DNA from: Bacteroides helcogenes P 36-108
GTDB taxonomy: Bacteria; Bacteroidota; Bacteroidia; Bacteroidales; Bacteroidaceae
NCBI RefSeq assembly: GCF_000186225.1
Contig: NC_014933.1
Span: 310,001-374,000, forward strand
Length of the DNA stretch: 64,000 nucleotides
Direction: 5' to 3'
Shown here: positions 8,255 through 15,728 of the stretch, in pieces
Layout of the letters: each line of letters opens with the position of its first letter
How positions within the stretch are numbered: position 1 is the stretch's first letter
Made by a program: the position numbers and the translations under genes
The notes under the pieces: generated by a model
Database searches by the model: none
Told to the model about the DNA's origin: nothing
What the model saw: only the letters and a program-made list of their open reading frames with translations

Positions 8255-11200
8255 TTAGAATTTAATATTAACACCCAACATGTAAGTTCTGGGTTGGGGA
8301 TAGTTGCCCAAATCAACACCGGTAATCCAAGGCTCTTTATCATTGATAGCCCTGCCATTTTCGGGATCCATACCTTTATAACCGGTAATGGTAAACAGAT
8401 TCTGAGCAGCCGCATATATACGCAATTGCTGGAACGGGCAAGACTTCCATAACTTTTTGATGTCATAGCCGACAGTTAAATTCTGCAGACGGAAATAATC
8501 TGCGTTCTCAACATAAATATCAGAGATGGTCTGCCAGTTAGCGCCTTCATTCATGCGGGCAATCAGCGGATATTTATTGGAAGTGCCTTCTCCATGCCAA
8601 TATTCATAGACTTCAGTAGTATAATTCTCTTGTTCACCGTCTGTAAATTTACGATAAGAACGAGCCACCTGCTGTCCGAGAGCCGCAAAGCCTGTTACCG
8701 AAACATCAAATCCTTTATAAGAAGCATTCAAGCTGATTCCCATAGTAACATCCGGATGCGGATTACCAAGATCGGTCTTATCCTCATCATTGATAACACC
8801 ATCACCGTTAAAGTCCACGAATTTCAAATCACCAGGTTTAAGGTTGGCCCCCTGCTTGGAATTAGCAGCATTTCCATCTTTCAGTGTAGCAACATAAGCA
8901 GCCAAATCAGCCTGATTTTGGATGACGCCGTCTGTCTTATACCCCCAGAAGTAACCAATGGGATGACCTTCTTCAAAACGAGCCATATAACCGGTTCCCT
9001 GAGAAAGCAAATCACTTCCGCCATTGTTGTATTTCCGGGTACTATTAACCTCTGTCACCTTATTACTGTTCATAGCCATATTCCAACTTACACCATAATT
9101 AAACTCTTTACCAATCTTGTCATTCCAGTTAAGCGCAAGTTCAATTCCTCTGTTTCGTACAGTACCGGCATTTTTCAACTGTTCGGAAAAGCCCGTTGTA
9201 GGAGTTACAGGAACCTTGAGCAATAAATCTTTGGTCTTCTTTTCGTACCAATCGAACGTTACCCCAAAACGGTTATTGAGGAAGCGGGCATCAAGGCCTA
9301 TATTAGTCTGCTCCGAAGTTTCCCATGTAATGTCTTCATTGGCCAGACGGGAAGGGGAAGCACCGGAAGTATAACCATCTTTATTGTTGCCAAAAGAATA
9401 GTTGCTATATGCATCATAAGCAAATGTAGCCTGATAAGCAAAATTGTCCACTGCATTCTTATTTCCATTTTGTCCCCAACCGGCACGAATCTTCAAAAAG
9501 CTCAACCAATCAGCGGTCTTTTCCATAAATTTTTCATTAGACACTACCCAACCTGCGCTGAATGAAGGGAAATATCCCCAGCGCTTACCCGGTGCAAACA
9601 CAGAAGAACCATCGGCACGGATAATGGCCGAAAACATATATGTTTCATTGAAATCATAATTCAAACGACCGAAATAAGACATACTTCTTGAATCACCATA
9701 AGGCTTGCCAGATACCGTAGCTTTAGCTGTATTGTCTTTCATAAAATTCATGTAGGCATGATTCATATCTCCAAATACAGAATTAGAGGCCCTACCTTCC
9801 AGTTCAAATCCAAAATCAGGACGAGATTCTCCGTATTCCGTACCAATCAATACATCAAAATGATTTTTCTCCGCAAGATCAAATTTATAAGTCAACGTAT
9901 TAGTGGTGCTCCATCCCCAACCTAAACCAGTCTTATTAGTAGCTTCATCTGCCGCACGGCTGTCACCTTGATCATTGAGCTTGTATGCAGGAAGATAGCA
10001 ACGCCACGACCATGAACTTTGGTTATAATTAAGCTGTCCGCGATATATTAAATTTTTAAAGGGCTGTATTTCCAAATAGCCTGTCGCATTCAATTTGAAG
10101 TTTACACTTTTGTTGTTGGCGCTTTGAGAGTTCATCATAGAAGCAATCGGATTGGTCGTGTACGAATTGTAGTTAAACCATCCTTCAGTTCCGGAATTCT
10201 TCAAGTCTTCGTAACCAAAGTAATCGCCATTAGCATTATAAAGGGGAACCAATGGATTGGCACGAAGCATATTAGAAATCATGTTACCATACTGATTGCC
10301 ATTATCAAGACCTTGTTTCTGCGAGTGCTGATAGTATATATTTTCACCGATCTTAACTACATCCAGTTTATCATCATTACGATAAACTACATGCTCTGAA
10401 TTTATGCGTAGCGTAAAACGGCGAAAATCTGATTTAACCATATTACCGAACGCGCCATCTTGATATTGATAACCAAGACCCGTAGAAAATTTGGTACGAT
10501 CCGTTCCACTGGTGATATTCAATGCATGACTGGTAGTCACTGCATTTTTGTTGCGGATGGCCTCAAGCCAGTTTGTTCCGGCATTAGAACCATTGTTATA
10601 AGCCGCCAACAAATCAGTGTCTATATATTTGGACCAGTCGCGTGGTTCCGACGAACTGTTGAAACGCACCATATCCTGCACCTCCATGTATTGCTTTGCA
10701 TTCAGCAGATCGGGCATCTTATATACATTCTGCCAACCGATATTGCCGTCATAGCTTACTTGAATCTTGCCTTCTTTGCCCTGCTTGGTGGTTACCAAAA
10801 TAACGCCATTGGCAGCGGCAGCACCATAAATGGCACAAGATGCGGCATCTTTCAGTACATCAATACGCTCAATATCCGCCGGATTCAGATTGTTAATGTC
10901 ACCGCCCACACCATCAATGATATAAAGCGGCTTGGTGTCACCATTAGTACCCGCACCACGGATAGTTACCTTAAATCCGTCGCCCGGCTGCCCGGACACC
11001 GCCTGAATGTTTACGCCGGGAGACTGGCTCTGCAACGCGCCCAAAGCCTGGGTGGTATTCAGCTTCGCAATATCTTCACCTTTCACTTCAACCGTAGCCC
11101 CGGTCACCAACTTCTTCTTCTGGACACCATAACCCACTACGATTACTTCATCCAGCATTTCAGTATCCTCTTTCAATTGGATATTAAATTTCGACTGATT

Positions 11201-11503
11201 GCCTACCACTATTTCCTGTGGCTGATAACCAATAAAAGAGACTACGAGAGTAGCACCCGGTTGTACATTCAAGGTAAAATTGCCATTAATATCGGTTATG
11301 ACACCGTTCGTTGTCCCTTTCTCCAGTACATTGGCTCCGATAACCGGGCCCAATGCATCCGTTACAGTACCTGTGATTCTTTTTGCTTGTTGTACAGATT
11401 CAACTGCATCGGATGATGCGGCGAAAAGCCGTGGAGTATAGGTCAAACTGACAGTTGAACAAATACCCACAAGCAGTGCTGTTTTTCTGAAACTCAAATT
11501 CAT
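8255..11503 (-). CDS. SusC-like TonB-dependent outer-membrane transporter
   Basis: A 1082-residue protein with a signal peptide ending near FAASS, a carboxypeptidase-regulatory-like domain (about residues 40-115: ITGTVTDALGPVIGANV, FIGYQPQEIVV), a TonB box/plug start (DEVIVVGYG), a plug domain (IRGAGTNGDTKPLYIIDGV, GAAAANGVILVTTKQG) and a long beta-barrel ending with Phe (RTYMLGVNIKF). It is the first gene of a SusC-SusD-SGBP operon and should import mannan oligosaccharides with SusD. The promoter box at 11724-11731 leaves a leader of about 210 nt, which is common for susC genes. Confidence 0.95.
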   Translation of the reverse strand: MNLSFRKTALLVGICSTVSLTYTPRLFAASSDAVESVQQAKRITGTVTDALGPVIGANVLEKGTTNGVITDINGNFTLNVQPGATLVVSFIGYQPQEIVVGNQSKFNIQLKEDTEMLDEVIVVGYGVQKKKLVTGATVEVKGEDIAKLNTTQALGALQSQSPGVNIQAVSGQPGDGFKVTIRGAGTNGDTKPLYIIDGVGGDINNLNPADIERIDVLKDAASCAIYGAAAANGVILVTTKQGKEGKIQVSYDGNIGWQNVYKMPDLLNAKQYMEVQDMVRFNSSSEPRDWSKYIDTDLLAAYNNGSNAGTNWLEAIRNKNAVTTSHALNITSGTDRTKFSTGLGYQYQDGAFGNMVKSDFRRFTLRINSEHVVYRNDDKLDVVKIGENIYYQHSQKQGLDNGNQYGNMISNMLRANPLVPLYNANGDYFGYEDLKNSGTEGWFNYNSYTTNPIASMMNSQSANNKSVNFKLNATGYLEIQPFKNLIYRGQLNYNQSSWSWRCYLPAYKLNDQGDSRAADEATNKTGLGWGWSTTNTLTYKFDLAEKNHFDVLIGTEYGESRPDFGFELEGRASNSVFGDMNHAYMNFMKDNTAKATVSGKPYGDSRSMSYFGRLNYDFNETYMFSAIIRADGSSVFAPGKRWGYFPSFSAGWVVSNEKFMEKTADWLSFLKIRAGWGQNGNKNAVDNFAYQATFAYDAYSNYSFGNNKDGYTSGASPSRLANEDITWETSEQTNIGLDARFLNNRFGVTFDWYEKKTKDLLLKVPVTPTTGFSEQLKNAGTVRNRGIELALNWNDKIGKEFNYGVSWNMAMNSNKVTEVNSTRKYNNGGSDLLSQGTGYMARFEEGHPIGYFWGYKTDGVIQNQADLAAYVATLKDGNAANSKQGANLKPGDLKFVDFNGDGVINDEDKTDLGNPHPDVTMGISLNASYKGFDVSVTGFAALGQQVARSYRKFTDGEQENYTTEVYEYWHGEGTSNKYPLIARMNEGANWQTISDIYVENADYFRLQNLTVGYDIKKLWKSCPFQQLRIYAAAQNLFTITGYKGMDPENGRAINDKEPWITGVDLGNYPQPRTYMLGVNIKF

Positions 11504-11723
11504 ACTTGTATTTTTCTTAGATTAATGTTTTAGCATTGCCTCGGAAAAAGGCAACTGCCATTGTTTTTTTATAAGGTCGAACAATTCTTCTTCAAGGAAA
11601 TTACCATACCTTAATTATAGAGGTGAGTAGAATATCGAAATCATTCCTTTCTCATAGGCTTTCTTAGATTCTTTTAATTGGTTAAACACTATTAGTTATT
11701 ATCTTTCATTTCGTTGGGATATG

Positions 11724-11731
11724 CAAATGTA
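11724..11731 (-). promoter_or_regulatory. Putative promoter -7 box of the first SusC operon
   Basis: The minus strand reads TACATTTG, a match to TAnnTTTG, giving a leader of about 210 nt before the SusC start at 11503. No convincing -33 TTTG. The rest of 11504-11830 is AT-rich leader with no ORF or inverted repeat noticed, so this SusC promoter shows no sign of inversion control. Confidence 0.5.
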
Positions 11732-11830
11732 AGCTTTCAGTCAAGAATAAACAGACATTATTTTATCTCATAATGATACTTCCTTAACATCCGCCAACAA
11801 GTGTGCCAAAAAGCATTTCCCGATAACCGG

Positions 11831-13117
11831 CTATTTCAGCATTCCATTTTCCTTCTTTATTATTTCAACCGTACCATCGGTGGCAAATACTGAATTCAAG
11901 CCCTGTTCTTCCTGTGCAGGATCACCGGTATAGTCATCTCCTTTCTCCCAAAACACATGCCCGGAAGTCTGTCCGGCAAAGCCTCCCCATGCCCAGAAGT
12001 TGCATCCGGCAAAGAGTCCGCCCTTCTCACGTTCCTTACGGATGAGGTCGAATACATAGCCATAATAGGCGTCGCGTGCAGTGGTGGAGGCATCCTTGGA
12101 AAAGCTGAATCCGTCGCGGGGAAATCCGAATTCTTCGAGCACAATGGGTTTGTGATACTTTACGGCTATCTTCATGTGTTCGTCAATGTACTTCCTTGTA
12201 TTCTCTTCGGCCTGCGGAAGAAGTTCCGTCAGGCTGTCTGCCTTCACCCATCCCCAATTGTATGGCCAGATATGAATATTCAGATAGTCAATGTTGGCAT
12301 CCGCATGAATCCTCTCATAGAGAGAAATATCCCCTTCACATCCCCATGCCCCTTCACTGCCCGAAGAAACCAGATGATTGGGATCGAGAGATTTTATCTG
12401 TGCGGCCACCTCGGCCATCCAGCGGGCAAAGGGCTCCTTGTTGGCGTCAGAGAAAGCGCGAGGCTCGTTGCCTATCTGCCAAGACATTATGGTGGGATCG
12501 TCCACATACTTTATCTGATTATACCTATTTGTTCTCGTGACAATATATTTGACATGATCGGCAAACAAGGCCTTCGCACTGTCTGATTGATGAAACTGCC
12601 TCACGTATTCCATATAGGCCGGCCAGCCATCCACGGCAGGAACCACGGCATCACCATGCCCCGACCATTGCAGGTAAACGGAGTAACCGCCACTCCACTC
12701 CCAAGAATTATTGAGATAGAGCACGGCTGTCATGTCGCGTTTGCGCAGTTCGTTCATAAAATAATCCAACCCGGCCAGTATGGTATCATTATAGACGCCG
12801 GGAGCTGTCTGCAAAGAAGGCTCCACACGGGTTTTCACGCCATTTCCGCCATCGGCCCCCACCAGAACGCGCAGGTTGTCAACACCAATGCTTTTCAGAA
12901 AATCCAGTTCCTTGTGCAAGCGCCCCCGATTGCCGCCCTCACCTTCCGAACCGAGAATGGCCCCGTACCAGAAGTTGGCCCCAATAAAGTAATAGGGCTT
13001 GCCGTCACGGATCAGCCTACCTTCGGCATTTACTTTTATAAACGGATGTTCCGGCCCCGAAGCGCATGCCATGAAAAGAGCCGGCAGAATGGCCAAAAGG
13101 AAAATGTATTGCTTCAT
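11831..13117 (-). CDS. GH5 (subfamily 7-like) endo-beta-1,4-mannanase, lipoprotein
   Basis: A 428-residue protein with a lipoprotein signal (ALFMAC, Cys about 18). The fold motifs fit GH5_7 mannanases: FIGANFWYGA near the N-terminus, SWQIGNEPR with acid/base E218, IHIWPYNWGW, and nucleophile E329 in IVLEEFG. The family cuts internal beta-1,4-mannosidic bonds of mannan, glucomannan and galactomannan. It lies 10 bp after the CE7 esterase stop on the same strand, so deacetylation and backbone cleavage appear to be co-expressed from the promoter before the esterase. Together with the lipidated GH26 it gives two distinct mannanases in the locus. Confidence 0.92.
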   Translation of the reverse strand: MKQYIFLLAILPALFMACASGPEHPFIKVNAEGRLIRDGKPYYFIGANFWYGAILGSEGEGGNRGRLHKELDFLKSIGVDNLRVLVGADGGNGVKTRVEPSLQTAPGVYNDTILAGLDYFMNELRKRDMTAVLYLNNSWEWSGGYSVYLQWSGHGDAVVPAVDGWPAYMEYVRQFHQSDSAKALFADHVKYIVTRTNRYNQIKYVDDPTIMSWQIGNEPRAFSDANKEPFARWMAEVAAQIKSLDPNHLVSSGSEGAWGCEGDISLYERIHADANIDYLNIHIWPYNWGWVKADSLTELLPQAEENTRKYIDEHMKIAVKYHKPIVLEEFGFPRDGFSFSKDASTTARDAYYGYVFDLIRKEREKGGLFAGCNFWAWGGFAGQTSGHVFWEKGDDYTGDPAQEEQGLNSVFATDGTVEIIKKENGMLK

Positions 13118-13127
13118 ATTATTGGTA

Positions 13128-14408
13128 TTAAAGATTTTGAAGTTGTTTTCTCAGCCATTCCAGCCACTCGTCCCATTGCTCCTGATACCAGTAGTGTCCG
13201 GTTTCAAGATAGGGATGCAGCTCTTTGGGAGAAGTAATCACATTGTAGGCGGCATACATGGAAGTGGGCGGACAAACTTCATCGTTGTATCCCCAACTGA
13301 ACCATCCCGGCACATTCAGCAGGCGGGCAAAATTGGCCGTATCATAGTAACGCACCGTCTCAAGTTCTTTTTCATCGGGAGCCCCGTTACAGTAGAAATA
13401 ATGGGGCCAGCCGCAGGCACGCTTCTTCAAAGCGGCTTCGTGGTCGCACAGAGCCGGATGTACAGCCGCAAAGAAAGTGACACGCGGGTCAAGGGCGGCC
13501 GTGATTACGGAAAGCGCACCTCCCTGACTGGAACCGGTGACACCCAACGCCCTGCCGTTATACTGGGGCAAGGAACATATAAAGTCCACTGCACGCAAAG
13601 CACCGACAATGACACGGTTATAATAGAAAGCATCCCGGTTGTCACGGCCGAACGTACAGTAATTGTTCAGCGCACCGTCCGCCAAAGCATCATATACAGA
13701 CTGCTGCATGGTGACAGGAATGCCGTGTACACCCACTTCAAGCGTAATCACCTTGCCCGGAGCCGTATAAGTATCGCCCGTGTAGGGACGCACACCTGCG
13801 CCGGGCACGCGCAGCAAGGCCGGATATTTTCCCTCTTTCCTGGGTATGCTGAGAATGCCGTAAAAACGCCCGCCCCAAGCCTTTGTCCGGAAACTGACCT
13901 GATAGACATTGTCCGTCTCCGTACAGCGTTCGGGAAGCAGGGTCATCACCGGATTCAATGGAGTGGTCCGTGCATTTTCCAGAGTTTTTTCCCAATAATC
14001 GCGAAAGTCGGCGGGAAGTTCCGTGACGGGTTGCAGTTGTCCGGGGGCATAGCCCGAAGTGGCAAGTCCTTCATAGGTATGTCCGTCCACGTATGCCTTG
14101 ACTTTACAGCGAAGGAAGCCCGGTGTTTTCAGTTTTGCCTGCAACTTCAGCGTGCCGTCTTTCAGGACAACCGCTTTCTTTGTCTCCACAGGATACATTT
14201 CGGGGCCCAGTTCGTAGTCAACCGTAACTCCGGGCAGAAGATTCTGCGCTTTCAGTACCCGGACGGTAAACGTACACTTTTCGTCCGGACGATAGTTCCA
14301 GTCGGCACGGTCGGGAGAAACGAGCACGCGGATTTCATTTCCACGGATCTGTGCAGATGCCGCAAGCATGCACAAGACAAACAGTAAAGATGCAAATAGT
14401 CTTTTCAC
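13128..14408 (-). CDS. CE7 family acetyl esterase (acetyl xylan/mannan esterase)
   Basis: Starting at the GTG at 14408 gives 426 residues with a clean signal peptide (KRLFASLLFVLCMLAASA), hence secretion to the periplasm. An upstream in-frame ATG at 14490 is unlikely because the promoter -7 box (14461-14468) lies downstream of it. The C-terminal alpha/beta-hydrolase domain resembles CE7: nucleophile Ser in GVTGSSQGGALS, Asp in WGYNDEVCPP and His in LETGHYWYQ. An N-terminal beta domain of about 110 residues precedes it. CE7 enzymes remove O-acetyl groups from xylo- or manno-oligosaccharides; the neighbouring mannanases favour acetylated mannan here. It is first of a two-gene unit with GH5. Confidence 0.88.
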   Translation of the reverse strand: MKRLFASLLFVLCMLAASAQIRGNEIRVLVSPDRADWNYRPDEKCTFTVRVLKAQNLLPGVTVDYELGPEMYPVETKKAVVLKDGTLKLQAKLKTPGFLRCKVKAYVDGHTYEGLATSGYAPGQLQPVTELPADFRDYWEKTLENARTTPLNPVMTLLPERCTETDNVYQVSFRTKAWGGRFYGILSIPRKEGKYPALLRVPGAGVRPYTGDTYTAPGKVITLEVGVHGIPVTMQQSVYDALADGALNNYCTFGRDNRDAFYYNRVIVGALRAVDFICSLPQYNGRALGVTGSSQGGALSVITAALDPRVTFFAAVHPALCDHEAALKKRACGWPHYFYCNGAPDEKELETVRYYDTANFARLLNVPGWFSWGYNDEVCPPTSMYAAYNVITSPKELHPYLETGHYWYQEQWDEWLEWLRKQLQNL

Positions 14409-14460
14409 GATATCAATTTTAAGTATAAGTTCTACAATACGGAAATTCCTTGCTTCGTGG

Positions 14461-14468
14461 CAAAAGTA
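14461..14468 (-). promoter_or_regulatory. Promoter of the CE7-GH5 unit; decides the CE7 start
   Basis: The minus strand shows TACTTTTG (-7) with TTGG about 20 bp upstream, close to the Bacteroides consensus TTTG-(19-21)-TAnnTTTG. The GTG at 14408 then has a leader of about 45 nt, whereas the ATG at 14490 would sit before the transcript start. Confidence 0.55.
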
Positions 14469-14519
14469 GCCTCTTGGTACGAGGAATACCAATACTATAT
14501 TATCACATTGCGGTCATTA

Positions 14520-15407
14520 TCACACCAGGACCTTCTTCTTCCGGTAGTTTTCACGGAACTCCTTCGGCGAACATTCCTTTTTACGCTTGAACATGCGGTT
14601 GAAGTTGGAAAGATTGTTGAATCCGCACTCGTAGCATATCTCGGCAATCGTACGTGTGGAGTCAACCAGCAGCCGGGTGGCGAATCCCAGACGGATATCC
14701 AGGACGTAATCAGAGAGCGTCTTGCCGGTGCGCAAACGAAAGAAGCGGCTGAAGGATACAGGTGTCATCCTCACCATATCGGCCAAGACCCCCAAACGGA
14801 TTTCTTCCTGGTAATGCTCTGCGATGTAACGCTGCACTTTCTGTACCCGGCGGCTGTCCGAGAAAGTTTCAATCTTGGCAAAAGAAGAGGAAGAAAGTGT
14901 CCGTGCATCGTCATACAGAGACAATTCATAAAGTATCTTAAGGAAGTCTATCACCGCATAGAATCCTTGCTCCTCGGAAGCCAGTTTGTCAAGCCGGTTA
15001 TAGACTCTCATTATGGCCTGCATGGGGAAAGAAAGCCCGCACCTGGCGCGTTCAAGCATCCGGCGGATGCTGTCAAACTGATTTTTGTTGATGAGACATC
15101 CCGAAAACATGTCGGGCGAGAACTGGACGGTGATTTCACGGATATCCTTGGACACACAATCATGTTGTTCCCATACATGTTCCAGATCTTTGCCGGTAAT
15201 CAGCACCAAGTCATAATCTCCCACTACCTCGGCCGAGTCTCCCACTACGCGCCGCACGCCCGAAGCGTGTTCGGTAAAGTTCAGTTCGTACTCGACATGG
15301 CAGTGAATAGGATAGGTAAACTCTGTTTTATGACGGTCGGCAATGTAGAAGCAATCCCGGTCCGACAACGGGGTAATCTCCCTCATGATGTAATTCTGGT
15401 TCTCCAT
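14520..15407 (-). CDS. AraC-family transcriptional regulator with N-terminal cupin-type domain
   Basis: A 295-residue cytoplasmic protein. The N-terminal half has a cupin/AraC-binding pattern (FTYPIHCHVEYELNF, DYDLVLITGKDLEHVW). The C-terminal 100 residues carry the two AraC helix-turn-helix motifs (LGVLADMVRMTPVSFSRFFRLRTGKTLSDYV; TIAEICYECGFNNLSNFNRMFKRKKECSPKEF). It sits between the CE7-GH5 unit and the GH2-GH3 genes and is the only regulator inside the mannan locus. No hybrid two-component or ECF sigma system is present, so it is the best candidate for sensing a mannan-derived sugar. It has its own promoter box (15436-15443). Confidence 0.9.
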   Translation of the reverse strand: MENQNYIMREITPLSDRDCFYIADRHKTEFTYPIHCHVEYELNFTEHASGVRRVVGDSAEVVGDYDLVLITGKDLEHVWEQHDCVSKDIREITVQFSPDMFSGCLINKNQFDSIRRMLERARCGLSFPMQAIMRVYNRLDKLASEEQGFYAVIDFLKILYELSLYDDARTLSSSSFAKIETFSDSRRVQKVQRYIAEHYQEEIRLGVLADMVRMTPVSFSRFFRLRTGKTLSDYVLDIRLGFATRLLVDSTRTIAEICYECGFNNLSNFNRMFKRKKECSPKEFRENYRKKKVLV

Positions 15408-15435
15408 AATGATTGGTTAAAAAAGTATCATATTG

Positions 15436-15443
15436 CAAAGATA
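15436..15443 (-). promoter_or_regulatory. Putative promoter -7 box of the AraC gene
   Basis: The minus strand reads TATCTTTG (TAnnTTTG), about 30 nt before the start at 15407. The palindrome array at 15590-15649 lies about 150-205 bp upstream of it. Confidence 0.5.
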
Positions 15444-15570
15444 CGTACTTTCTTCTATCTCCACATGGCATTATTTGTTGCAAATAGGGGTAGTAATTGT
15501 TATAAATCAAGGCTACATCCCGGAAAAGACAGGCTCCGCACAGCGCAGGTAGCCTGCCCGACAGCCGCAA

Positions 15571-15668
15571 CCATAGCCCGGCTGTACACGAGATGTACAT
15601 CTCATACATCACGAGATGTGCATCTCAAGCTATACGAGACGTGCATCTCATGCACCGGGAGGCTATGG
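15571..15668. repeat. Array of three 14-bp palindromes at 23-bp spacing, inside an inverted repeat
   Basis: GAGATGTACATCTC (15590-15603) is a perfect palindrome. GAGATGTGCATCTC (15613-15626) and GAGACGTGCATCTC (15636-15649) are near-perfect copies, each exactly 23 bp further on. The set is enclosed by CCATAGCC (15571-15578) and its inverted copy GGCTATGG (15661-15668). It lies in the gap between the AraC gene and the GH2 stop. Regular spacing near two helical turns suits protein binding on one DNA face; a structured 3' UTR of the GH2 transcript is the alternative. The rest of the 15408-15728 gap holds only the AraC promoter box. Confidence 0.7.
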
Positions 15669-15728
15669 GATAAGAGAAGAAAAGTTATGCCCGGACAGAT
15701 GAAAGACATACTCTCCGGCAGACAAACA

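Noticed and set aside
12999..14387. A 462-codon plus-strand frame opposite the CE7 and GH5 genes
   Set aside because: Antisense shadow of CE7, whose catalytic motifs are in the minus strand.
15571..15668. The flanking inverted repeat as ends of a mobile element
   Set aside because: Only 8 bp, no target duplication and no room for any gene.
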